DNA of 64,000 nt. Source: Paenibacillus koleovorans NBRC 103111. GTDB lineage: Bacteria > Bacillota > Bacilli > Paenibacillales > NBRC-103111. Within the stretch, counting starts at the first letter, position 1, and every line of letters begins with the position of its first letter. Below are positions 51,339 to 59,039 of this stretch, in pieces. The notes beneath the pieces were generated by a model. That model was not told where the DNA came from, ran no database searches, and saw only the letters and a program-made list of their open reading frames with translations. The stretch covers positions 1 to 64,000 of the forward strand of contig NZ_BIMA01000022.1 in the NCBI RefSeq assembly GCF_004000845.1. The letters are read 5' to 3'. The translations under genes were made by a program, and so were the position numbers.

Positions 51339-52058
51339 ATGAATCCGGAGCTTGGCAACGGAAGCGCTGATTCTGCGCGCAGGCAGACCGGTGTAAGGGC
51401 CGGCAAGGCTTCTATGAAGTGGAATTGGTCCTTGCAGCGAGATATTTTCATCGGTTTTCTACGCTCCGGCTTGCTCGGCTACGGCGGAGGGCCGTCGACG
51501 ATCCCGCTCGTGCATCGCGAGGTCGTCGACCGCTACCGCTGGATGACGAATGAAGAGTTCACCGACGTGCTGGCGCTCGGCAACGCGCTGCCCGGCCCGA
51601 TCGCGACGAAGATGGCCGGCTACATCGGCTACCGGCTTGCGGGCTTCGCCGGCCTAGTGAACGCCCTGATCGCGACCGTGCTGCCCACGGTCGTTGGCAT
51701 GCTCGGGCTGATCGGCGTGCTCTCGGCGTTCCGCGAGTCGCGGATCGTGGCCGGGATGACGCAGGCGATCGCGCCGGTTATCGCCGTCATGCTGGCGGCG
51801 ATGACTTGGCAGCTGCTGAGGCAGTCGCGTCGCGAGCTCGGTTGGTATGGCTGCATCGGCTTAACGCTCGGCAGCGCGGTGTTGTGCGGGTTGCTCGACG
51901 TGCATCCCGCGTTTGTTATTTTAGTTTTGTTAGGCTCCGCCCTTGGAAGCGTGCCGGTGGTGAAACGCTGGAAAGCAAGAAAAGCTTCCGCGGTCAAGTC
52001 CGGCGAGAGGGCGGCGGGCGGCAGCGGGGAGTCGGGGAAAGTGAATTTGCCGCAGTAA
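51339..52058 (+). CDS. Chromate transporter, short-chain CHR half (first)
   Basis: 239 residues. An N-terminal cytoplasmic stretch is followed by the CHR motif FLRSGLLGYGGGPSTIPLV near residue 40 and NALPGPIATKMAGYIGY near residue 85, then four to five helices and a charged tail. Short-chain CHR proteins work as pairs with opposite topology. TAGGAGG precedes the ATG. The family is named for chromate efflux, but the operon context suggests another anion may be carried here (inference). Confidence 0.92.
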   Translation: MNPELGNGSADSARRQTGVRAGKASMKWNWSLQRDIFIGFLRSGLLGYGGGPSTIPLVHREVVDRYRWMTNEEFTDVLALGNALPGPIATKMAGYIGYRLAGFAGLVNALIATVLPTVVGMLGLIGVLSAFRESRIVAGMTQAIAPVIAVMLAAMTWQLLRQSRRELGWYGCIGLTLGSAVLCGLLDVHPAFVILVLLGSALGSVPVVKRWKARKASAVKSGERAAGGSGESGKVNLPQ

Positions 52059-52107
52059 GGCAGCATCTTGGATTTGAATTTCGATGGTTGGAGTGGAGGA
52101 TTGTTTT

Positions 52108-52641
52108 ATGGCTTTGCTGTGGCATTTGTTTCTTGCTTTCTTCATCCCGTCGATCGTCGGCTACGGCGGTGGACCGGCTTCCATCCCGCTCATCCAGAAT
52201 GAAGTGGTGGATAAGTACGGTTGGTACACGACGGAACGGTTCGGGGAGCTGCTCGCGATGGGCAACGCGCTGCCGGGCCCGATCGCGACGAAGATGGCCG
52301 GTTACATCGGCTATGAGCAGGGCGGCGTGCTGGGAGCTGCTGTAGCGTTGTTCGCTACCGTAGCTCCCTCTCTCTTCATCATGATCGCGCTGTTGCAACT
52401 GCTCTACCGTCACCGGCACGCTCCGGGCGTCAAACGGATGACCGCGTGGGTGCGGCCTACGGTTGCGGTACTGCTAGGCGTGCTGGCGCTGCAATTCGTG
52501 ATATCGTCTTGGCAAGGAGCGGGCGTATTGCACACGCTTGTCCTCGCAGGCGCCTCGTACTATTTGCTGGAGCATCGTTCGGTCAATCCCGCCTATGTGA
52601 TCGCAGGCTCGCTTTTGTATGGGGCGGTATTTATTGCTTGA
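52108..52641 (+). CDS. Chromate transporter, short-chain CHR half (second)
   Basis: 177 residues from the ATG after TGGAGG. It repeats the CHR motifs IPSIVGYGGGPASIPLIQNE and GNALPGPIATKMAGYIGY and has about five helices. With the preceding gene it should form a heterodimeric transporter. The second motif is almost identical at DNA level between the two genes, showing an old tandem duplication. Confidence 0.92.
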   Translation: MALLWHLFLAFFIPSIVGYGGGPASIPLIQNEVVDKYGWYTTERFGELLAMGNALPGPIATKMAGYIGYEQGGVLGAAVALFATVAPSLFIMIALLQLLYRHRHAPGVKRMTAWVRPTVAVLLGVLALQFVISSWQGAGVLHTLVLAGASYYLLEHRSVNPAYVIAGSLLYGAVFIA

Positions 52642-52677
52642 AGTGGCGGGGAGCGAGAAGAGGAGGGGAAACGGGAT

Positions 52678-53676
52678 ATGACGATCAAAATGCTGCATCT
52701 GGGCCTGTCCCGGTCCAGAATGCCGGAGGAAGGGCCGTTTGTCGACGAGCTGCGCCGTATCGGCGAGCTTACGATCTTGAAGAACGGCGAAGACATGACG
52801 GATGAAGAGCGATCCTCGCTTATCCGCGAGTTTGATATTTTGCTGACGATGTGGGGCTCGGCGCCGGTGCCGGTTTCGATCGCAGAGCAGCCCGGACGGC
52901 TGAAGTATATTTGCAACATCACGGGCGAGATGGGGAGATGGGTGCCGCTCGAGCTGATCGAATCGTCGATCCCGGTGACGAACTGGGGCGACGCGCCGGC
53001 AGACTCGATCGCCGAGGCGGCGATGACGCTGCTGCTCACGACGCTCAAGGAGGTGCGGTCGCAGACGAAGCACATCGAGGCCGGCGGCTGGGGCTTGCCG
53101 GAGAACCGTCGCGGCTTGCTGCGCGGGCTGCCGGTCGGCGTCTACGGCTACGGCGTCATCGGTCGGCGGTTCGTGGAGCTGCTCCGGCCGTTCGGAGCGG
53201 CGATTGCGATCTATGATCCGTTCGTGCCTTCGGTGCCGGAGGACTGTTGGCGGGCCGACTCTCTGGAGGCGCTATTCGATCACGCCTCGGCGGTCGTGCT
53301 GCACGCCGGTCTGACGCCGGAGACGCGCCGCTCCGTGACCGCGGAGCTGCTCGCCCGGCTGCCGGACGGCGGGGTTGTCATCAATACCGCACGAGGCGAG
53401 CTGATCGACCAGGCGGCGTTGTTCCGCGAGCTGGAATCGGGCCGATTGCGAGCGGGTCTTGATGTTGTCGCCGGCAACGACGAGCTGGTCGAAGGGGATC
53501 CGGCGAGGGAATGGAGCAACTTGACCTTGACCGCCCATTCGCTGGCCAAGATCAATTGGAATTTGCCGCGATTGTTGAATTATCAAGTGACGTGCCTGGA
53601 CAATATTCGGCGGCATCTGGCCGGTGAGCCGCTTCAGTTCGTGATGGACCGGCGCCGGTATTTGCTGAGCACATAG
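52678..53676 (+). CDS. 2-Hydroxyacid dehydrogenase family protein lacking the usual catalytic Glu
   Basis: 332 residues. Rossmann motif GVYGYGVIGRRF near residue 152 and NTARGELI near 239 are intact. In place of the usual DVxEPEP the protein has LDVVAGNDEL, so the Glu that tunes the catalytic His is Ala; the His itself seems kept in TAHSLAK. It may have changed activity or use another residue. It begins the dehydrogenase part of the long ABC operon and precedes two Gfo/Idh/MocA genes. Confidence 0.82.
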   Translation: MTIKMLHLGLSRSRMPEEGPFVDELRRIGELTILKNGEDMTDEERSSLIREFDILLTMWGSAPVPVSIAEQPGRLKYICNITGEMGRWVPLELIESSIPVTNWGDAPADSIAEAAMTLLLTTLKEVRSQTKHIEAGGWGLPENRRGLLRGLPVGVYGYGVIGRRFVELLRPFGAAIAIYDPFVPSVPEDCWRADSLEALFDHASAVVLHAGLTPETRRSVTAELLARLPDGGVVINTARGELIDQAALFRELESGRLRAGLDVVAGNDELVEGDPAREWSNLTLTAHSLAKINWNLPRLLNYQVTCLDNIRRHLAGEPLQFVMDRRRYLLST

Positions 53677-53702
53677 ACAGAAGCTAGAGGAGGATGAGGA
53701 GA

Positions 53703-54782
53703 ATGGCGGATCCGATTTCATTCGCGCTTGTCGGGGCAGGCGTCATCGCCCCGCAGCACGCCCGCGCCATTGCGGCGCATCCGCAGGCGAAGCTGACGGC
53801 CATCGTGGACAAGGACTTGGACAAGGCGCGCAAGATGGCCGACGAGTTTCATATCCCACGCGTGTTCGGCAGCATGGAGGAGATGCTCAAGGAAGACGAC
53901 ATTCAGGTCGTCAACATTACGGTGCCGAGCGGGCTGCACGGCTCGCTTAGCGTGGCGGCCAGCCAGGCGGGCAAGCATGTGCTCGTGGAGAAGCCCCTCG
54001 AGATTACGAGCGAGAAGATGACCGCGATGATCGATATGTCCCGCAAGCATGGCGTGAAGCTCGGCTGCATCTATCAACGGCGCTTTATGCCTACGGCAGT
54101 AGCCGTCAAGGAAGCGCTGCGGAGCAACCGGCTAGGGAAGCTTGTGCTGGGCGATGTGTACCAGAAGTACTACCGCAGCCCGGAATATTACAAGAGCGCC
54201 GGCTGGCGCGGCACTTGGGCGGTTGACGGCGGCGGGGCGCTGATGAACCAGGGCGTGCACGGCATCGACCTGATGCTGTGGCTGGCGGGCGACGTAGAGT
54301 CGGTGTTCGCCTATTCCGCTCCTCTGCTGCGAGACATCGAGGTCGAGGATACGGCGGTTGCCGTCGTGAAGTACAAGAACGGCGCGTTCGGCGTCATCCA
54401 GGGCACCACGTCCGTGTACCCGAACCAGGGGGCGCGTTATGAGCTTCATGGCGAGAACGGCACGATCGTCTTCGACGACGAGGGCTTCCGGCAGTGGAAG
54501 CTGTTGGATCGCCCCGATGAGGTTGCCCCGGAAGTGGAGCGCCGCGTCAGCTCCAAGATCGATCCGTCGCAGATGGACAAGGACGGCCATTACATCCTCG
54601 TCGACGACATGATCCGTGCAATCGCGGAAGACCGGGATCCGGTTGTTTCCGGGGAAGAGGCTCGCAAGGCGGTAGACGTGATCCTCGCCATCTACGAATC
54701 CGGCCGCACCGGTCGCGAAGTGATCGTGGGTCAAGCGCAGGCGTCCGAAGCGGCACCGGGGATCAGTGGAGGTGGCCGATGA
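53703..54782 (+). CDS. Gfo/Idh/MocA family oxidoreductase (first)
   Basis: 359 residues from the ATG after GAGGATGAGGAGA. The N-terminal dinucleotide fold (ALVGAGVIAPQHARAI), the family signature VLVEKPLEI near residue 99 with the catalytic-type Lys, and GGGALMNQGVHGIDLMLWL near residue 177 with the conserved His region are all present. These enzymes oxidise sugars, inositols or related alcohols using NAD(P). It overlaps the next gene by 4 bases. Confidence 0.92.
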   Translation: MADPISFALVGAGVIAPQHARAIAAHPQAKLTAIVDKDLDKARKMADEFHIPRVFGSMEEMLKEDDIQVVNITVPSGLHGSLSVAASQAGKHVLVEKPLEITSEKMTAMIDMSRKHGVKLGCIYQRRFMPTAVAVKEALRSNRLGKLVLGDVYQKYYRSPEYYKSAGWRGTWAVDGGGALMNQGVHGIDLMLWLAGDVESVFAYSAPLLRDIEVEDTAVAVVKYKNGAFGVIQGTTSVYPNQGARYELHGENGTIVFDDEGFRQWKLLDRPDEVAPEVERRVSSKIDPSQMDKDGHYILVDDMIRAIAEDRDPVVSGEEARKAVDVILAIYESGRTGREVIVGQAQASEAAPGISGGGR

Positions 54783-55684
54783 GCAGCGGGTTGAGAATCG
54801 GGATGATCGGCCTCGACACGTCCCACAGCACGGCGTTCACGAAGCTGTTGAACGATGAAGCCGCGCCTTTCCATGTGCCGGGAGGCCGGGTCACAATCGC
54901 CTATCCGGGCGGTTCGCCGGATTTCGAGATGAGCTGGTCGCGACTCGACCGCTTCACGACAACAGTGCGGGATGAGTATGGGGTTCGGATTGTCGAGAGT
55001 GTGGAGGAAGTCGCGCAGGAGTCCGACGCGATTCTATTGACGTCGGTCGACGGCCGCGTTCACTTGGAGCAATTCCGCCGCATTGCGCCGTACGGCAAGC
55101 CGACGTTCATCGACAAGCCGTTCGCCGTCTCCTCGGCGGACGCCGCCGAGTTGTTCCGCCTGGCGGAGGAGCATCGCGTGCCGCTGATGAGCTCGTCTTC
55201 GCTCCGCTTCGCGGAGGACCTCGTGCTTACGCTGCAGGACGCCTCCGGCGGCGACATCATCGGGGCCGATTGCTACGGGCCTATAGAGCTGCAGCCGACG
55301 CAGCCGGGTTTGTTCTGGTACGGCATCCATTGCACGGAGATGCTCCATGCCATTATGGGCCGCGGCTGCGTGGAAGTGCATGCGGTCACGAACGAGCTTT
55401 ACGAGCAAGTGACCGGCATATGGGCGGACGGCCGCGTGGGCACGATCCGCGGCAACCGTGCCGGCAACCGGACGAACGGCGCGCTCATCCACCGGACCGG
55501 CGGCACGCAGTTCGCCGATTGCGGCAAACATCCGAAGCCGAAGTATGCCGGCTTATTGGAGCGTGCCATGCAGCTGTTCCAGACGGGCGTCTCGATGATC
55601 GATCCGCAGGAGACGCTGGCGATCATCCGTTTCCTGGAAGCGGCCAATGAGAGCCGCAGGACCGGGGCCACCGTGCGTCTGTAA
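54779..55684 (+). CDS. Gfo/Idh/MocA family oxidoreductase (second, divergent)
   Basis: 301 residues, ATGA overlap with the previous gene. Only parts of the family pattern are present: GMIGLDTSHSTAF in place of a standard GxGxxG, and FIDKPFAV near residue 110 instead of EKP. The nucleotide-binding loop is thus altered and the protein may be a partner or divergent enzyme. It is the last gene of the operon; I saw no clear hairpin terminator after it. Confidence 0.85.
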   Translation: MSSGLRIGMIGLDTSHSTAFTKLLNDEAAPFHVPGGRVTIAYPGGSPDFEMSWSRLDRFTTTVRDEYGVRIVESVEEVAQESDAILLTSVDGRVHLEQFRRIAPYGKPTFIDKPFAVSSADAAELFRLAEEHRVPLMSSSSLRFAEDLVLTLQDASGGDIIGADCYGPIELQPTQPGLFWYGIHCTEMLHAIMGRGCVEVHAVTNELYEQVTGIWADGRVGTIRGNRAGNRTNGALIHRTGGTQFADCGKHPKPKYAGLLERAMQLFQTGVSMIDPQETLAIIRFLEAANESRRTGATVRL

Positions 55685-55786
55685 AAGTGGATCACTGATT
55701 TGAAGGGAAACCGGCACTTTTTCTGGCGCCACTTTCGTGTTAAGGTTGCATGTAATTGAAACCTACACGAAGGGGGCGCCTTATTC

Positions 55787-56404
55787 ATGTTAGCTGCAGT
55801 CACTTTGCAAGGAAATGCCGTCACACTGGTGCCGATGGAGCCCGCCCATATTCCCGAGCTGTATGTAGCCGCCGATTACGAGCCGATCTGGACGTATTTG
55901 CCTTATCCGATGCGGTCGCTGGACGACATGCAAGCCGTTGTCACGGAGGCGTTGGAGCAGAAGGAGGAAGGCGGCGAGCTGCCTTTCGTAGTGAAGGACG
56001 CGGAGACCGGACACATCATCGGCAGCACCCGTTACCTGAACATCTCCGAGCGTCATCGCCATCTCGAGATCGGGTGGACGTGGTACACTCCAAGCGTGTG
56101 GCGCTCTCCCGTGAATACGGAGTGCAAGTACTTGCTACTGCGGCACGCGTTCGAGGAGCTGGGCTGCGTGCGCGTGCAATTCCGTGCCGATGAGCGGAAT
56201 GAGCGTTCGAATAACGCCATTCGGCGGATTGGAGCAACCCTGGAGGGCGTGCTGCGCAAAGAGCGCGTGCTGTACAGCGGCTATATCCGCAACACCTGCG
56301 TGTACAGCATCATCGCCGAAGAGTGGCCGGAGCTGAAGGCGAGGTTCGAGCAACAGCTGCTGCCAGGTGTCCGGACATCGTCGGAGCAAGCGGTACAAAC
56401 CTAA
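55787..56404 (+). CDS. GNAT acetyltransferase, RimJ/RimL type
   Basis: 205 residues. The acetyl-CoA region (LEIGWTWYTPSVWRSPVNTE, then LGCVRVQFRADERNERSNNA and IRRIGATLEGVLRKE) matches the RimJ/RimL-like group that acetylates protein N termini or small amines. AAGGGGG lies about 11 bases before the ATG. It is transcribed separately from the preceding operon as far as can be seen; target unknown. Confidence 0.88.
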   Translation: MLAAVTLQGNAVTLVPMEPAHIPELYVAADYEPIWTYLPYPMRSLDDMQAVVTEALEQKEEGGELPFVVKDAETGHIIGSTRYLNISERHRHLEIGWTWYTPSVWRSPVNTECKYLLLRHAFEELGCVRVQFRADERNERSNNAIRRIGATLEGVLRKERVLYSGYIRNTCVYSIIAEEWPELKARFEQQLLPGVRTSSEQAVQT

Positions 56405-56429
56405 TTTAATTACTAGCTGTACTCGCTGA

Positions 56430-56572
56430 AAGCCCGAAAATCGCGCTTAGAGCAGGCGGAGCGGCCCGCATTCCGGTTCTAAGCACGAAAATCGCGCTTG
56501 CAGCAGGCGAACCGGCTCGCATCCCGGCTGCAAACCCGAAAATCGTGCTTACAACAAACCTCCTGCCGCCAG
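56430..56572. repeat. 51-bp tandem repeat, third tract
   Basis: Copies start at 56430, 56481 and 56532, exactly 51 bases apart: AAGCCCGAAAATCGCGCTTA, AAGCACGAAAATCGCGCTTG and AAACCCGAAAATCGTGCTTA, each followed by a CAGGCGNANCGGC-like part; the third is partial. It lies between the GNAT and LLM oxidoreductase genes. Confidence 0.85.
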
Positions 56573-56598
56573 CCCAGCTCCTCTCACTCGCCGGATAC

Positions 56599-56644
56599 TT
56601 GCAAATTGCAACTAACTGCCGTATACTAGTTGCAAACTGCAACT
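56599..56644 (+). promoter_or_regulatory. Promoter with MarR-type palindromes
   Basis: TTGCAA at 56599-56604 and TATACT at 56622-56627 have a 17-base spacer. AGTTGCA-AAC-TGCAACT at 56628-56644 is a perfect 7-bp inverted repeat right after the -10; TTGCAAATTGCAA at the -35 is a related second site. Both repeats use the TTGCAA core, fitting repression by the MarR protein encoded at the end of the operon. Confidence 0.75.
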
Positions 56645-56677
56645 ATTTCGCAACTTAAGAGGAGCTGACCCTTTCCC

Positions 56678-57730
56678 GTGAGTACTCATGAACTTTCCCA
56701 TAAACAAGCCAAACCGCTTCACGAAATCAAGCTATCCGTGCTCGATCTCGTGCCGATCCTGGAGGGCGGCTCGCCGAACAGCTCATTCCGGCACAGCCTC
56801 GATCTCGCCCGCCATGTGGAAGCCTTAGGCTACAATCGCTACTGGCTCGCCGAGCACCACAACATGGCCGCGATCGGCAGCTCGGCGACGTCGGTCGTCA
56901 TCGGCTACATCGCCGGCGGCACGTCGAAGATCCGCGTCGGCTCCGGCGGCATCATGCTGCCGAACCATGCGCCGCTCGTTATTGCCGAGCAGTTCGGCAC
57001 ACTCGAGTCGATGTACCCGGGCCGCATCGACCTCGGTCTTGGCCGCGCGCCGGGCAGCGACCAGCGCACCGCAGGCGCCTTGCGCCGCAACCTGCACAGC
57101 AGCGGCGACGACTTCCCCGAGCTGCTAAGCGAGCTGCGCGGCTACTTCGACCCGGCCCGCTCCGTGAACCCGCAGGTGCACGCATTCCCCGGCGAAGGGC
57201 TCGACGTCCCGATCTGGCTGCTCGGCTCCAGCGGCTACAGCGCGCAGCTGGCCGGGCAGCTAGGGCTGCCGTTCGGCTTCGCCGGCCATTTCTCGCCGGA
57301 CTACACGCTGCAGGCGATGGAGCTGTACCATCGCAGCTTCCGCGCGTCCGACATGCTGCAAGAGCCGTACGCACTCGTCTGCCTCAACGTCATCGTGGCG
57401 GAGACGGACGAGGAGGCGCAACGACTCGCCACCTCGCAGCAGCAGGCGTTCTTGAACCTCATCCGCGGCACGATCAAGCCGCTCAAGCCGCCGGTCGACT
57501 CGATGGACGGCATCTGGACGCCGTACGAGAAAGAAGTGATGGAGCGCCAAGGCCGCGCTTCCATCCTCGGCAGCAAGGAGACCGTGCGCAGCAAGCTGCA
57601 AGCTTTTCTGAACGAGACCAAGGCCGACGAGCTGATGATCAACGCGCAAATTTACGATCATGAAGCCCGGCTGAATTCGTATCGGTGGCTGGCTGAGCTG
57701 GTCCAGAAGGAGCCGATCGCCGGTGAATAA
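56678..57730 (+). CDS. LLM class flavin-dependent oxidoreductase
   Basis: 350 residues, starting at GTG 13 bases after [19 protein letters not shown] near residue 21, LAEHHNM near residue 60 and the [20 protein letters not shown] block near residue 117 are typical of the luciferase-like monooxygenase group often annotated by homology to YhbW. It should use reduced FMN to oxidise an organic substrate. It forms a two-gene operon with a MarR regulator that overlaps its end by 8 bases. Confidence 0.92.
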   Translation: MSTHELSHKQAKPLHEIKLSVLDLVPILEGGSPNSSFRHSLDLARHVEALGYNRYWLAEHHNMAAIGSSATSVVIGYIAGGTSKIRVGSGGIMLPNHAPLVIAEQFGTLESMYPGRIDLGLGRAPGSDQRTAGALRRNLHSSGDDFPELLSELRGYFDPARSVNPQVHAFPGEGLDVPIWLLGSSGYSAQLAGQLGLPFGFAGHFSPDYTLQAMELYHRSFRASDMLQEPYALVCLNVIVAETDEEAQRLATSQQQAFLNLIRGTIKPLKPPVDSMDGIWTPYEKEVMERQGRASILGSKETVRSKLQAFLNETKADELMINAQIYDHEARLNSYRWLAELVQKEPIAGE

Positions 57731-58172
57731 TCAAGAAGAGGATGTCCGCCCGCTTCTGCATCAGCTCATTCGCAAGTTCGGCCTGCTGAACAAAACATGC
57801 TGTACTGCCTGCGAGACGGGGGGCGTCGAAATATCGCTCGTGCAGAGCCACATCCTATACGAGATCGACCGCCAGCACGAGCCGTCCATGCTGCAGATCG
57901 CAGAGACGCTCGGCATCGATATTACGACGTTCAGCAGGCAAATTCAGACGTTGTCCCGGAAAAAGCTGCTTCGCAAGAGCCCCTCCTCCTCCGATCGTCG
58001 AGTGGCTCTCTTGGCGCTGACCGAACAAGGAGAAGCATTGGTGCAGTCGATCGACCGGCAAGTGCAGGCGTATTTGCAGCGCATATTCAACGGGATGAAG
58101 CCGGAAGAGCAGACGGGCGTAATCCGCTCCCTGCAAATCCTGCTCAAGGCCATGGAACAAAGCGGCGTATAA
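57723..58172 (+). CDS. MarR-family regulator with N-terminal cysteine motif
   Basis: 149 residues from a GTG overlapping the oxidoreductase gene. Winged helix with [20 protein letters not shown] and [20 protein letters not shown] near residues 60-105. An unusual [11 protein letters not shown] motif with three cysteines near residues 24-34 lies in the dimer-helix region and could sense oxidants, electrophiles or metal (inference). It probably represses its own operon through the TTGCAA palindromes. Confidence 0.9.
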   Translation: MNNQEEDVRPLLHQLIRKFGLLNKTCCTACETGGVEISLVQSHILYEIDRQHEPSMLQIAETLGIDITTFSRQIQTLSRKKLLRKSPSSSDRRVALLALTEQGEALVQSIDRQVQAYLQRIFNGMKPEEQTGVIRSLQILLKAMEQSGV

Positions 58173-58242
58173 GCGGCTCGCCATATTGGGAAACTATACT
58201 ATTCTGCTTGGATTTTTTGTCATGGAGGTGTGTGGTTTCCTC

Positions 58243-58872
58243 ATGTACGACATTCGCCGGCCGCTGCCGTTCGATATGAATCGCCCTTTGAAGCTGATGC
58301 TGCTCATTTTGGCGATTGTCTGGCTTATTTCAGCCTTTTCGCCGACGGACCGCAAGATTTGGCTGGTGGAAAATATATTGCTTATTGCCTCCATCATCCT
58401 GCTCGCAACGACCTACAACAAGTTTACACTGTCGAACCGTGCCTACTGTCTGATCTTCTTGTTCTTGCTGCTGCATACCTATGGCGCGCATTACACATAT
58501 CAAGGCACGCCGATCGACGCATGGCTGAAATCGGTGTTCCCGTTGAAGCGGAGCTATTATGACCGATTTGTCCATTTCGCCTTCGGCCTATTGTGGGTAT
58601 TGCCGGTTTATGAGCTGATGACGCGCGCGGCTAAGCTGAGAGGGTTCTGGTCGTATGCGTTGACGGCGGTGCTCGTGTTTGCGCTGAGCTCGTTCTTCGA
58701 GGTGATCGAGATGCTCGCAGCGGTGATGATGGGGGAGCAAGGCGTTGGCGGCGATTATTTGGGCATGCAAGGGGATGTGTTCGACTCGCAAAAAGATATG
58801 GGACTTGGTTTGTCAGGCGCCTTGTTCTCGGCAATATGGTTGGCTTGGCTTCGAAGAAAACGCATTTCTTAA
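58243..58872 (+). CDS. DUF2238 (YjdF-like) integral membrane protein
   Basis: 209 residues from the ATG 12 bases after GGAGGTG; a TTG start at 58186 would add 19 residues but has no ribosome site. About six helices. The segment LHTYGAHYTYQGTPIDAW and YYDRFVHFAFGLLWVLPVYE, and GDYLGMQGDVFDSQKDM near the C terminus, carry His, Asp and Glu residues conserved in this family. Function unknown. Confidence 0.88.
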   Translation: MYDIRRPLPFDMNRPLKLMLLILAIVWLISAFSPTDRKIWLVENILLIASIILLATTYNKFTLSNRAYCLIFLFLLLHTYGAHYTYQGTPIDAWLKSVFPLKRSYYDRFVHFAFGLLWVLPVYELMTRAAKLRGFWSYALTAVLVFALSSFFEVIEMLAAVMMGEQGVGGDYLGMQGDVFDSQKDMGLGLSGALFSAIWLAWLRRKRIS

Positions 58873-58956
58873 CCTTATAGTTGGAAACAAGACTGATAGC
58901 GATACTATTGGTTTTTTTGGCGTTCTGTCCACGCAACATCTGCAATAAAAATAATA

Positions 58957-59018
58957 TTGACAGAATTGTGAACAGGGAGTAACTTATTATTCAGAATTGC
59001 CGATTGACATAATCGGAA
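58957..59018 (+). promoter_or_regulatory. Upstream region of the symporter gene with a small palindrome
   Basis: TTGACA at 58957-58962 is a good -35, but the -10 at 17 bases (TAACTT) is poor. CCGATT-GACAT-AATCGG at 59001-59017 is a perfect 6-bp inverted repeat ending about 20 bases before the start codon. It may be an operator. Confidence 0.35.
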
Positions 59019-59039
59019 TAGACAAAGGGAGATGTGGGT

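Noticed and set aside
49667-51451. 594-codon minus-strand frame opposite the gamma-glutamyltransferase gene
   Set aside because: Low-complexity Arg-rich product without motifs; it exists only because of codon bias in the true gene.
59004-59030. CymR-like box upstream of the TcyP-like gene
   Set aside because: GGAATA follows the palindrome, but the remaining positions do not fit the described CymR consensus well enough.
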